64,000 nucleotides of DNA from Paenibacillus_V sp046244365. Lineage in GTDB: Bacteria > Bacillota > Bacilli > Paenibacillales > NBRC-103111. The position numbers and the translations under genes were made by a program. The DNA lies in NCBI RefSeq assembly GCF_046244365.1, contig NZ_CP176395.1, positions 3,038,001-3,102,000 on the forward strand. Direction: 5' to 3'. Positions within the stretch are counted from its first letter, which is position 1. Every line of letters begins with the position of its first letter. Below are positions 1-7,393 of this stretch, piece by piece. The notes below the pieces were generated by a model. The model ran no database searches. It was not told the origin of the DNA and was given only the letters and a program-made list of their open reading frames with translations.

Positions 1-1190
1 TGCAGGCTTCCTAATTCAACGAATCCAGACGACGTGTACTTGAAGGCATTATCGATCAGAATGAGCAGTAGTTGTTGCAGGTAATCTGAATCTCCATGGA
101 TTTGAACATGAATGAGATCATCTATGTTCTTAACTCGCCATTCAACAGTCCGCGGGAGCAAATTCGCCTTCCGAACGATTTCGGTAACAACTGAATAGAT
201 AGCTACAGTTTTTTTCTCCATGACAATACCGGAATCGCCTCTAGCTAAGGTCAATAAATCGTTAATAAGACGGGTCATACGTTCGGCTTCTGAGTTCATA
301 TCGAAAATCGCCTCCAGAGACAAGTCCACATGATGCGGCTCTAAACGATGATTCGGATTTGAGGAAAAGTCACTCCAAAGCTTCTTTAATAAGTCGCCGT
401 TTCCCCGGATCGTAGTAAGCGGCGTACGAAGCTCATGTGACGCATCGGCTACGAACCGGCGCTGTACGTCGTAGGCTTTGTTTAAGTCCTGATAAGCCTC
501 CTGTAGTCGGACAAGCATGTTATTAAGAGTATCAGTAAGAAGTCCAATTTCATCGTTAGGCACATCTCTTGGTATTCTTTTATTCAGATCGTCCCCGCTC
601 TCAATCCGTTTGGAGGCTTGGATGACATTGTGTAAAGGCTTCAGCGCTCGTTTGGATACGAATAAGCCCAATAGGAAGGCGATGGCCAGCACCGTGATCG
701 ACGATAACACCAAAACCAACTGAAGGTTATGGAGAATTTTAGCTTCTTTTCCTGTATAGATTCCAACCTGTAGAAGCCCAACTAAGATGCGGCCATCGAA
801 TACTATTGGAATGTTTAGGAGGGTGAATGGATCTCCTTTTATACTGATCTCGCTGTAATTGAGTTCAAGGTCCTCACTTGGTTCTGGATACTGAAGCTTA
901 ATGCCTGCTTCTACGAGGTTTCTGGAGTAGCGTACTTGGTGATTGGTATAATCTACAACTTGGATGATAACTTGATTGTTAGCAATGTTGGGGGAGATAT
1001 CGATTTGAAGACTGTTCCAGAAATCTAACGATGGAGCGATATGAATACCCTTCACGGTTTTGTTTATGGTAGATTTAACATCCTGATTTGTTTTGTAGCT
1101 GACGTAGCTGTAAAGTGCAGTGCTAAGAATGATTAGAATCAATGTGATGAGACATATATACCAAAGCGTAATTCGCAACCGTACCGTCAA
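1..1190 (-). CDS. Two-component sensor histidine kinase (3' end beyond window)
   Basis: Reads leftward off the window edge; about 396 codons are visible. A TTG start at 1190 sits behind a GGAGGAG ribosome binding site. Order seen: TM1 about residues 6-27, extracytoplasmic sensor part to about 155, TM2 about 157-178, HAMP linker about 180-232 ending PNDEIGLLTDTLNNML, then the HisKA H-box with RFVADASHELRTPLTTI and phospho-accepting His at about 252. The last residues include ILIDNAFKYT, the N-box of the ATPase domain. This is a classical membrane EnvZ/PhoR-type kinase that autophosphorylates and passes phosphate to a response regulator, presumably encoded further left. Signal unknown. The kinase class is clear; the specific role cannot be told. 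Confidence 0.93.
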   Translation of the reverse strand, partial: MTVRLRITLWYICLITLILIILSTALYSYVSYKTNQDVKSTINKTVKGIHIAPSLDFWNSLQIDISPNIANNQVIIQVVDYTNHQVRYSRNLVEAGIKLQYPEPSEDLELNYSEISIKGDPFTLLNIPIVFDGRILVGLLQVGIYTGKEAKILHNLQLVLVLSSITVLAIAFLLGLFVSKRALKPLHNVIQASKRIESGDDLNKRIPRDVPNDEIGLLTDTLNNMLVRLQEAYQDLNKAYDVQRRFVADASHELRTPLTTIRGNGDLLKKLWSDFSSNPNHRLEPHHVDLSLEAIFDMNSEAERMTRLINDLLTLARGDSGIVMEKKTVAIYSVVTEIVRKANLLPRTVEWRVKNIDDLIHVQIHGDSDYLQQLLLILIDNAFKYTSSGFVELGSL

Positions 1191-1303
1191 AAAATCTCCT
1201 CCTAAATTACGGTGCACATAATATCCTGATTTTGGTATATATTCCTTAAAAGAATATGAATTTGAGTTAAAAGGAAGCTGAATTTAGGGAATTATTTGGA
1301 AGG

Positions 1304-1369
1304 TCCGTTAAGCTAACGGATACGATAGTTGAGTCGCCAGAAGGCCGTCGAGTAATCGGCGGCCTTCTG
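1304..1369. other. Two hairpins between divergent/adjacent genes
   Basis: A perfect 7-3-7 inverted repeat (TCCGTTA/TAACGGA, 1304-1320) is followed by a 10-bp stem CAGAAGGCCG/CGGCCTTCTG (1338-1369). Neither has a T-run on either strand, so they are not convincing intrinsic terminators, but they lie just downstream of the small minus-strand gene and could stop or protect its transcript. Confidence 0.4.
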
Positions 1370-1408
1370 TACATATTATGGAAGTGTATGAGTAGTAGAG
1401 GCATGGGC

Positions 1409-1681
1409 TCATATTCCGAAGGAGCGATAAGTCCCCTCTGAAGATTTCTTGATTTCACCTAGCGTAGTGGAAAACGTGGTCGGAAATATGGGATTAAACA
1501 CATGCGTAAATTCGTCTATAGGTAGATGGCTAGACTCATTCCAACGGTCGTAGATGCTAAGTAGCCCCTCTTGATACGTGTCGATAATACTGCCGGTAGG
1601 ATGACCGGTTGATAACATTTCGTTAATACTCTCCTCATAAAGACCTTCGTAATGTTTTTGAACATCTTCCCATGCCAACAT
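1409..1681 (-). CDS. Small hypothetical protein, 90 aa
   Basis: An ATG at 1681 is preceded by GGAGGG with seven bases of spacing, which is why I take this frame as real. The product is acidic, without signal peptide or membrane segment, and begins MLAWEDVQKHYEGLYEE. The N-terminal half looks helical. I do not recognise a family. It stands alone between the sensor kinase (same strand) and the sigma/anti-sigma operon, with no operon partner. A shorter frame on the same strand inside it has no ribosome binding site and is rejected. Confidence 0.6.
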   Translation of the reverse strand: MLAWEDVQKHYEGLYEESINEMLSTGHPTGSIIDTYQEGLLSIYDRWNESSHLPIDEFTHVFNPIFPTTFSTTLGEIKKSSEGTYRSFGI

Positions 1682-1778
1682 TTTTTCGCCCTCCGTATAT
1701 AGGATTCATGAAACTTCAACTTGTAGGTTTCTAAATCATACGGAGCGGGGGCAGATTAAACAAATTCGATTTTCCTGA

Positions 1779-1982
1779 AGAGTTGCTGGAGTAGCGATTG
1801 AATTTTTGCTTGATTACTTCGCTTTTCTTAGCTTATCTCAGATTTTGTTCGCCTTCGGGCTTGTGCTATTTGTAATGAGCCATGAGAACTGGAGTAACAA
1901 GCGTGGGCGAGGAAAAAGTGCCGAGCCGATTATTACCGATGGAAAGCATGAAGCCATTATTCCAGATGCAAAGCACATATGA
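1779..1982 (+). pseudogene. Possible small membrane-protein remnant
   Basis: An open frame of 68 codons contains a hydrophobic stretch around YFAFLSLSQILFAFGLVLF followed by a charged tail ending PDAKHI. The only usable start is TTG at 1806 and no ribosome binding site is at normal distance, so this is more likely the tail of a decayed gene than an intact one. No family recognised. Confidence 0.22.
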
Positions 1983-2057
1983 CCTGTGGGCAAGGTGAAG
2001 CATGATATGAAACCGAAGGTAAGGTGCTACAGTTACAATATACAGCTTAACATTGCG

Positions 2058-2091
2058 GAAAAAACCTACCGGGTTTGTAGCTCGGCAGGCT
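2058..2091 (-). terminator. Intrinsic terminator of the sigma/anti-sigma operon
   Basis: On the minus strand, GCCTGCCGAG, a loop and CCCGGTAGG form a stem followed by TTTTTT, 15 bases after the anti-sigma stop codon. Confidence 0.75.
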
Positions 2092-2105
2092 TTTCGTAAA
2101 ATGCC

Positions 2106-3095
2106 TTATCTCATGCTTTGCGCAATCTGCAGAAGCTCATCCTTGGTTACAGTGAGCGAACCGCTGCTTACCCGGTAAACGATCGTCCGGTCATGCTCAC
2201 TTTCCAGCCAAACCAAATCCTGATATACATCCGTTTTGCTCAGCATTTGGTTATTGTTATTCGTATAAAAGGCATCGCGTTCATTGACTTTCACATTTTC
2301 GCTGGTCGTCTGGTTGCCCGTCAACCCTCGTATATCCACATTTGTAGCCGGCACTACTTGCATGGATACGTAGATTTCTTCCTGATGATCGTTTTTGTAG
2401 ATGGATGTGAAAGCGGGAATGGTGGCGGCTTCGAGTGCGATTTTGCGCCAAACGACGCTATTGCCTGTCTCTTCGGCATTTTTCCTCAGCTCGCCAATTA
2501 AACCGTAGCTTGTGGGGGTGATGGTTCCTCCCAAAGGCAGCTCCTGTTTTCCTCCTGCAAATGTATAGGAAGCCGGTAGATGGGAGGGCTGCTTAAACAC
2601 TAAATTCCGCTCGCTCAATAATGTGGTCCACTGTTCGAGGTCCGAATACAGATAGGGATTGGAAACAGGTAAAACCGGATACTTCCGGAAAAGCGGATAG
2701 TCTTCTTTGGCCAAATCGGTGAAATAGACGATCGCCGACTCTCCTACAGCTAGCTGACGTCTAACATCGTCCAGCGATTGCCTGATCGCTTTTCCAGAGG
2801 TATGCTTCAATACAAGCTTGGAATCGGCTGCAAGCTCGATATTGATGTTTTGGGTACTCGTTTTGAACAGCAATTGCGTTGAACCGTAAATAAAACCGGC
2901 GAGCACGACAACGAGCAGCGCAATTGCAGCTGTCCTGAGAGTCTTCCCGGTAAATGTGAAGCTAAGAAAGGCTACCGATTTCCTTTCCATATAGTTCCGA
3001 TATAAAGTATGGACGTGGACATCAAAATGTTTTGGGCATTTCATGGCTTCTGCACTTTTTCGGAATTCGCGCTTAAGCTCAATCTCAATGGACAT
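2106..3095 (-). CDS. Membrane-anchored anti-sigma factor-like protein
   Basis: I choose the ATG at 3095 (MSIEIELKREF) because GAGGAGG lies about ten bases upstream, inside the end of the sigma gene; an upstream in-frame start would overlap the sigma gene further and lacks a site. About 329 residues: cytoplasmic N-terminus about 1-50, one membrane segment (TAAIALLVVVLAGFIYGS) about 55-72, and an extracytoplasmic C-terminal part whose end (VYRVSSGSLTVTKDELLQIA) resembles DUF4367-type domains of Bacillota anti-sigma factors. Overlap with an ECF sigma gene supports a role in holding that sigma factor at the membrane until a cell-envelope signal arrives. There is no HxxxCxxC zinc motif, so it is not a ZAS-type anti-sigma. 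Confidence 0.72.
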   Translation of the reverse strand: MSIEIELKREFRKSAEAMKCPKHFDVHVHTLYRNYMERKSVAFLSFTFTGKTLRTAAIALLVVVLAGFIYGSTQLLFKTSTQNINIELAADSKLVLKHTSGKAIRQSLDDVRRQLAVGESAIVYFTDLAKEDYPLFRKYPVLPVSNPYLYSDLEQWTTLLSERNLVFKQPSHLPASYTFAGGKQELPLGGTITPTSYGLIGELRKNAEETGNSVVWRKIALEAATIPAFTSIYKNDHQEEIYVSMQVVPATNVDIRGLTGNQTTSENVKVNERDAFYTNNNNQMLSKTDVYQDLVWLESEHDRTIVYRVSSGSLTVTKDELLQIAQSMR

Positions 3096-3663
3096 GCAGG
3101 GACGCCTCCTCATTTTTAATAAGCTGAACCTTCTCTTTACGAAGCTTTTGCAACGCATGATAATGTCTTGATTTCACTGTACCTACGGGAATGGTTAGCA
3201 GGGAAGCGATTTCCTCCAAAGTCTGTTCATGATAGTAACGCAGAACAATGACAACCCTGAGTTTGTACGGAAGCTTGTTTACACAGGTAAAAAGATCCTG
3301 CCGATGCTCGTCTTGAAGGAGCAGGTCTTCCGAATTTGCACCGACCTGCCCGGTCTCCAGCAATTTGCTGCGTTGAAACAATTTTAGTTTTCGCCATAGC
3401 TTTCGATTCCAGTTATGTACCTGACGAATGATCAACCCATTGAACCATGAACGAAACGGCTGTTGGAAGTCATACTTCGGTAGCGATTTAAAAAGTTCGA
3501 TATACACCTCGCTCGCGATATCCAGGATGTCTTGCTTCTGGTTAGCCAAAAAGCCAACCGTTCGATACACATGATCGCGCGTATGCTCGTAAACGATGTG
3601 AAACGCATCCCGATCACCTCCAATCATCTTCTGAAGCCACGGATGCAGCTCTTCATCCTTCAT
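3085..3663 (-). CDS. ECF RNA polymerase sigma factor
   Basis: 192 residues, normal for ECF sigmas. Sigma-2 region lies at about 15-85 (FHIVYEHTRDHVYRTVGFL, then FRSWFNGLIIRQVHNWNRK), and the sigma-4 helix-turn-helix at about 130-178 (LRVVIVLRYYHEQTLEEIA, then PVGTVKSRHYHALQKLR). Sigma-1.1 and sigma-3 are absent, as expected. ATG 3663 follows GGGAGG. The gene overlaps the downstream anti-sigma gene by 11 bases, so the two are translationally coupled. It directs transcription of an unknown, probably envelope-stress, regulon and may drive its own promoter (see 3700-3728). Confidence 0.9.
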   Translation of the reverse strand: MKDEELHPWLQKMIGGDRDAFHIVYEHTRDHVYRTVGFLANQKQDILDIASEVYIELFKSLPKYDFQQPFRSWFNGLIIRQVHNWNRKLWRKLKLFQRSKLLETGQVGANSEDLLLQDEHRQDLFTCVNKLPYKLRVVIVLRYYHEQTLEEIASLLTIPVGTVKSRHYHALQKLRKEKVQLIKNEEASLHVH

Positions 3664-3699
3664 AAGGGCCGGCCTCCCATTTTGGTTATTTTACTCTAT

Positions 3700-3728
3700 A
3701 TTGGTCCCGGACCAAGAAAAGGTTCAAA
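3700..3728 (-). promoter_or_regulatory. Candidate ECF-type promoter with overlapping palindrome
   Basis: Upstream of the sigma gene the minus strand carries TGAACC (3721-3726), like the -35 of many ECF promoters, followed by a perfect 7-1-7 palindrome TTGGTCC/GGACCAA (3701-3715) where the -10 would lie. No clear CGTC -10 is visible, so the promoter call is tentative; the palindrome is certain. Confidence 0.4.
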
Positions 3729-4194
3729 TCGACCACATCTTTTTTCCAAATCGATCCTTTCGACATCTTACATCAATTATCCCGTATTGATGATATCTGT
3801 GGCACAAAAGGGCTGCAACCGGTCCAGATATTGCAAAGAACTCTCTCGCGGTTCTTATCAAAGTCTTTTGACTAACAGACATGCATTTTCCGCCTTTGCA
3901 GACGTATTTCATCGTCTGTGGTACCGCACCAGCGGCTTGGTGGTTAACGGCAGATTGCGATCGCGCCTCCGGAACCATAGAGTATGACGACGGCGACCTT
4001 CTTCTTTATATACATAGGTTAAAGCCGAAGAGTGGTGGGGAGGCCGGTTTCCCCACAATCGTTTCGGATCGTGATGAGCTTTATTTTTTTGAAAAGTCTT
4101 TCAGAGATGAAAGGGTGATTTTGTTCGAGGTACTAATCAAGGATTATTTTTATGCATGGTGAATAGGTTGGAAACTACGCGCCGCGGCACATTT
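3729..4194. other. Gene-free stretch
   Basis: About 470 bases. Open frames exist on both strands but none has a ribosome binding site, recognisable domain or consistent codon use. I see no gene here. Confidence 0.5.
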
Positions 4195-4247
4195 TTCGCC
4201 GATAGCCCCGTTAAGCTGAGCCGTATCATAAGTAACGGTGAAATTTT
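4195..4247. repeat. Dispersed palindromic repeat, copy 1
   Basis: Starts TTCGCCGATAGCCCCGTTAA and ends TAACGGTGAA; the two ends are near inverted copies of each other with a 7-base insertion in the left arm. Related copies lie at 6524, 11139 and (partial) 12121. Confidence 0.7.
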
Positions 4248-4339
4248 TCTCGATAATTAAACTATTTTATCCAATTCCGGTTGCAATTTGTTCCGTAGAA
4301 CATATCAGCATGATGGCTCCACCAAGGGACGCCACGGCA

Positions 4340-4552
4340 TCAGCAAAGACGAGCTTGACCACATGCGACTCTTCGGAGGTAAGAAATCCCGGACGACTCA
4401 GGCTGCGAATCGACTCGTGCACCAAAGGATTCCACGGCAGCCCGCAGCGACAACCCTACATGCTCATTATTAATAAGGGGAGAGGATGCAAGTTGCACAA
4501 TTTTATCTCCACGCAGAACAATACTTTCTCCGCTCGCGGCTGATTGCCCTTC
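4340..4552 (-). pseudogene. Relic of a copper-amine-oxidase-N-type (stalk) domain
   Basis: A minus-strand frame with no start codon reads RGDKIVQLASSPLINNEHVG followed by LSLRAAVESFGARVD. This is the pattern of the copper amine oxidase N-terminal-like domain common in Paenibacillus surface proteins (VNG...IxNGRTLVPLRAxxEALGAxV). The frame has no signal peptide, no initiation site and stops soon after one repeat, so I call it a gene fragment. It ends just past the stop of the neighbouring MFS gene. Confidence 0.42.
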
Positions 4553-4556
4553 CTAA

Positions 4557-5738
4557 TTAAGACTTGCTCTTCATCATGATGGCTGACGCTTTAGCTCTCT
4601 TTAAGTAGGGAAGCAATGAAATCAAGCCCAGGATCGCCAGAATAAAACCGACCCATAACGGAGAGTGGAGCCCGTATCCGCTGTCGATGGTCAGTCCTCC
4701 GATGGAGGATCCGACGACGACGCCGAGGCTAATAATCGATCCGTGAATGGTCGTAACAAGCGTGCCAGTCCCTGCAACGCGGGTGATGCGAGTCGACATA
4801 GCGGGATTCAGGGTCACCCCCGTTAGGCCGATCATAATGACTGCAATGACTGAGATGTACGGACTGCGTGGATAGAGTCCGAACATCATCAGCGCTGCAG
4901 TTAAGAGCATTAATCCTATGCTTAGGGTTGGCATCATATATCGATCGGCAGTTCTGCCGGTAACAAGGTTTCCTGCGATGGTGGCTATGCCGTATATTCC
5001 TAACATAAGCGGAACTATAGCGGTGTCAAAGCCGGAGAGGTCGGTAAGGATAGGTGTAAAATAACTGAATGCGGCAAACGTCGCCCCGATAATGAGAAGG
5101 CTGGTCGCAAAGGCAGCCCAAAGATTCGGATTTTTGAAACTCGCCAGTTCACTGCGCAAACTAACGGACTCCGAATGGGATGCGGTGGGGACCACTTTCA
5201 TGCCCAAAATTCCGGACAGCAAAACCAGTACGACAACCGCCCAGAAACTGGACCGCCATCCGAAATATTGGTTGAATAGCATCGCCGCGGGCAATCCGAG
5301 CGCGGTAGCAACCATTAAGCCGCCAAGGACGATGGAAGCGGCACGACCGCGGTACTGAGGACTGACTAAGTCAAAGCAAATACCCAGCGAAATGCCGAAG
5401 CAGGCAGCGGAGGAAACCCCAGTAATGATCCGGGCAACCATCATCATCTCATAACTGATGGCTGAAGCGCCAAGAATCTGACCGAACAGGAATATGGCGG
5501 AAATCAATAAGAAGGCCCTCTTCTTCGACACTTTGGACAAGCCAATCGCTAACAAGGGCCCCCCCACAATCATCCCTGCAGCATAAGCGGTTATAAGGTA
5601 GCCGACGGAAGCAATGGATACGTCAAATTCCTTCGATAACGAAGGCATGATTCCGGCCACTGTGAATTCGGCAGTGGTCATGGAGAAGATCATCATCCCC
5701 AGTACATAAATAGCAAACGGCATAGCAATTATACCCAT
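4557..5738 (-). CDS. MFS drug-efflux-type transporter (DHA1 family)
   Basis: 393 residues with about 12 hydrophobic segments, the usual size. The N-terminal half has TTAEFTVAGIMPSLSKEF and the loop after TM2 GLSKVSKKRAFLL, and TM4-5 region GRAASIVLGGLMVATALGLP, all typical of the AraJ/YdhP/PbuE-like DHA1 exporters. It would export a small hydrophobic compound using proton motive force. The TetR gene immediately upstream on the same strand, and operator-like boxes in the 121-base gap (5758, 5826), suggest repression by that TetR. No strong ribosome binding site precedes ATG 5738; the ATG at 5723 is an alternative. Substrate unknown. Confidence 0.9.
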   Translation of the reverse strand: MGIIAMPFAIYVLGMMIFSMTTAEFTVAGIMPSLSKEFDVSIASVGYLITAYAAGMIVGGPLLAIGLSKVSKKRAFLLISAIFLFGQILGASAISYEMMMVARIITGVSSAACFGISLGICFDLVSPQYRGRAASIVLGGLMVATALGLPAAMLFNQYFGWRSSFWAVVVLVLLSGILGMKVVPTASHSESVSLRSELASFKNPNLWAAFATSLLIIGATFAAFSYFTPILTDLSGFDTAIVPLMLGIYGIATIAGNLVTGRTADRYMMPTLSIGLMLLTAALMMFGLYPRSPYISVIAVIMIGLTGVTLNPAMSTRITRVAGTGTLVTTIHGSIISLGVVVGSSIGGLTIDSGYGLHSPLWVGFILAILGLISLLPYLKRAKASAIMMKSKS

Positions 5739-5757
5739 TTCTCAATGAATTGTAATG

Positions 5758-5772
5758 ATTAGTACAAAATGA
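5758..5772. promoter_or_regulatory. TetR-type operator box, copy 1 (MFS proximal)
   Basis: ATTAGTACAAAATGA, 20 bases upstream of the MFS start. Same core (AGTACAAAAT) as boxes at 5826 and, inverted, 6487. Confidence 0.6.
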
Positions 5773-5825
5773 GATGTGATAATGCTTCTAAGGTGATCTG
5801 CTCAGACGTCTTTAATTTTTTATTA

Positions 5826-5840
5826 ATCAGTACAAAATAA
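5826..5840. promoter_or_regulatory. TetR-type operator box, copy 2
   Basis: ATCAGTACAAAATAA, between the TetR and MFS genes, 54 bases from copy 1 in the same orientation. Confidence 0.6.
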
Positions 5841-5859
5841 GCCATAAAAAAGCGTAACG

Positions 5860-6456
5860 CTAAAATACGATTTCCAACGTTGCTTTGGCCATTTGAATGG
5901 CCCTTTCACGATTCTGAGCAGCATTGAGTACCCGGAGTCCATAATAATTGCCTAGAAAGAGGTGGACTAAATCCGAAGCCTGATGTGTCCGCGAGATCTC
6001 TCCCGACATCTGTCCCGTCTCAATAGCCTGTTGCAGAGCCTGCTCCAGCAAATCCACGTGTCGTTTGAATAGGCGATCGACCACCGGATCTCTTTGCGCA
6101 CGCTCCATTGCAGCATTGATCAATAAGCAACCTCTTCGATTCTCGTTTGAAAAGTCCTCTTGGATGGCCCAATCCAACAAAGCACGAAGGCGGTCTTTGA
6201 TAGGCCCCTGTCCCTGGAGAATCTCAATCTGGGCTTGGATGCCGATTTCATGGTAATGCAAGAGGGCTTGTTCATAAAGCTCATGCTTACTTCCGAATGC
6301 ATTGTATAAGCTTCCTCTTCCAAGACCAGTTTGTTTACACAAATCTTCTGTCGAGCAAGCCTCGTAGCCAATTTCCCAGAATAATTCCATAGCCGAATCG
6401 ATCACTGCGGTATCCTTAAACTCTCGTGGTCTTCCGCTTTTCCTCACTTCATTCAT
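5860..6456 (-). CDS. TetR/AcrR family repressor
   Basis: 198 residues. N-terminal helix-turn-helix about 12-58 (AMELFWEIGYEACSTEDLCK, GLGRGSLYNAFGSKHELYEQAL) is the TetR signature; the C-terminal ligand and dimer domain includes RRGCLLINAAMERAQRDP, the pattern seen in YxaF/LmrA/NemR-like members. ATG 6456 follows GGAAGGGGG. Upstream of the gene and downstream, ahead of the MFS gene, the same 15-base box occurs, so autoregulation plus control of the exporter is the natural reading. The ligand is unknown; Cys residues near 120 leave open a thiol-reactive electrophile sensor, which is speculative. Confidence 0.9.
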   Translation of the reverse strand: MNEVRKSGRPREFKDTAVIDSAMELFWEIGYEACSTEDLCKQTGLGRGSLYNAFGSKHELYEQALLHYHEIGIQAQIEILQGQGPIKDRLRALLDWAIQEDFSNENRRGCLLINAAMERAQRDPVVDRLFKRHVDLLEQALQQAIETGQMSGEISRTHQASDLVHLFLGNYYGLRVLNAAQNRERAIQMAKATLEIVF

Positions 6457-6486
6457 CCCCCTTCCTGCTCTCTAATAAAACATAAT

Positions 6487-6503
6487 AATCATTTTGTACT
6501 GAT
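6487..6503. promoter_or_regulatory. TetR-type operator box, copy 3 (autoregulatory)
   Basis: AATCATTTTGTACTGAT, the most palindromic of the three (ATCA at one end, TGAT at the other), 30 bases upstream of the TetR start. Confidence 0.65.
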
Positions 6504-6523
6504 GTGTCAAATATACGTCTGAG

Positions 6524-6571
6524 TTCGCCGATAGCCCCGTTAAGGTGAACCGTATCACAAGTAACGGCGAA
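6524..6571. repeat. Dispersed palindromic repeat, copy 2
   Basis: Begins TTCGCCGATAGCCCCGTTAA and ends TAACGGCGAA; nearly identical to copy 1 at 4195. Outer arms TTCGCCG/CGGCGAA are perfect. Confidence 0.75.
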
Positions 6572-6679
6572 TTTTCAGAGACATCCTAATTTGGTAGTAT
6601 TCAACTAGTATTATCCCGAGGTTGCAAGGGGAATGATAAGTGCTGCATCGGAAAGTTAAGGTAACCTTCAATTCTTTAC

Positions 6680-6696
6680 TGATCGTTCTCAATATG
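6680..6696. promoter_or_regulatory. Putative operator of second TetR, copy 1
   Basis: TGATCGTTCTCAATATG lies between TTTAC and the ribosome binding site of the TetR gene; the same TGATCGTTCTC core with AATAT recurs at 7350-7370 ahead of the next gene. Confidence 0.6.
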
Positions 6697-6722
6697 CTAT
6701 ATTGATGACGGGGGGGAATGAA

Positions 6723-7301
6723 ATGGCCAGAAGCAAGGAGTTTGAAGAGAGTGCGGTATTGGATAAAGCGATGAGACTCTTCTGGCAACAGGGCTACGAG
6801 AAGACGTCCATGACTGATCTAGTCGAGCATATGGGAATCCATCGAAGAAGTTTGTATGACACATTTGGCGATAAACATCAGCTGTTTCTAAAAGCGATGG
6901 ATCGTTTCGACAATAAAATTAGCGCCTCTCTTGAAGGAGGGGTTAAGCGCTCCAAGACTGCAGCGGAAGCTCTTCAGTTTATTTTCGAACTCATGATTGA
7001 GGGAGAAGAGGACTCGCCTCCCGGATGCTTAATGGTGAATTCGGCCGTGGAGTTGGCAGCACGAGATGCCGATGTGGATACAAAGTCCACTGAAGCGTTC
7101 GCCACAGCAGAGCAGCTGCTCAAAGACATTATTGCTTGGGGGCAACGGGACGGTCAGTTCACCACTGATTATGAGGCCGGTGAATTGGCGGAATATCTGC
7201 ATAATGCATGGGTTGGGTTAAGGGTAATGGCAAGAACCTCGGTTGCTAAAGAGAAACTTTACCGTATCGCCCAAGTATCGATAAAATTTTTAGAAAAATA
7301 A
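6723..7301 (+). CDS. TetR/AcrR family repressor
   Basis: I take ATG 6723 (MARSKEFEESAVLDKAMRLF) because GGGGGG lies eight bases before it; an upstream in-frame ATG at 6702 would overlap the site. 192 residues. Helix-turn-helix about 10-55 with GYEKTSMTDLVEHMGIHRRS and LYDTFGDKHQLFLKAM. The C-terminal part has PPGCLMVNSAVELAARD, as in the YxaF/LmrA-like group and the TetR at 5860, so the two are paralogues. It probably represses itself and the redox operon downstream, since a shared palindrome AGAATGATCGTTCT lies before the next gene. Confidence 0.92.
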   Translation: MARSKEFEESAVLDKAMRLFWQQGYEKTSMTDLVEHMGIHRRSLYDTFGDKHQLFLKAMDRFDNKISASLEGGVKRSKTAAEALQFIFELMIEGEEDSPPGCLMVNSAVELAARDADVDTKSTEAFATAEQLLKDIIAWGQRDGQFTTDYEAGELAEYLHNAWVGLRVMARTSVAKEKLYRIAQVSIKFLEK

Positions 7302-7349
7302 CAGATTCATTTCTTCCCCATTTAGAAAACAATTTTTTGTGCTTTTTTT

Positions 7350-7370
7350 AGAATGATCGTTCTCGAATAT
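7350..7370. promoter_or_regulatory. Putative operator of second TetR, copy 2
   Basis: AGAATGATCGTTCT (12 of 14 positions symmetric) followed by CGAATAT, 24 bases upstream of the oxidoreductase start. The right half matches the box before the TetR gene. Confidence 0.65.
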
Positions 7371-7393
7371 GAATCGAAGCAAATGGAGGTGAC

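Noticed and set aside
517..723. Plus-strand open frame in the kinase gene
   Set aside because: Lies antisense to a clear HAMP and sensor coding region; no ribosome binding site.
3724..4162. Frames on both strands upstream of the sigma gene (84 and 93 codons)
   Set aside because: No ribosome binding site, no domain, composition unlike real proteins here.
4238..4543. Plus-strand frame of 101 codons
   Set aside because: Opposite strand of the stalk-domain relic, starts inside repeat copy 1, no site.
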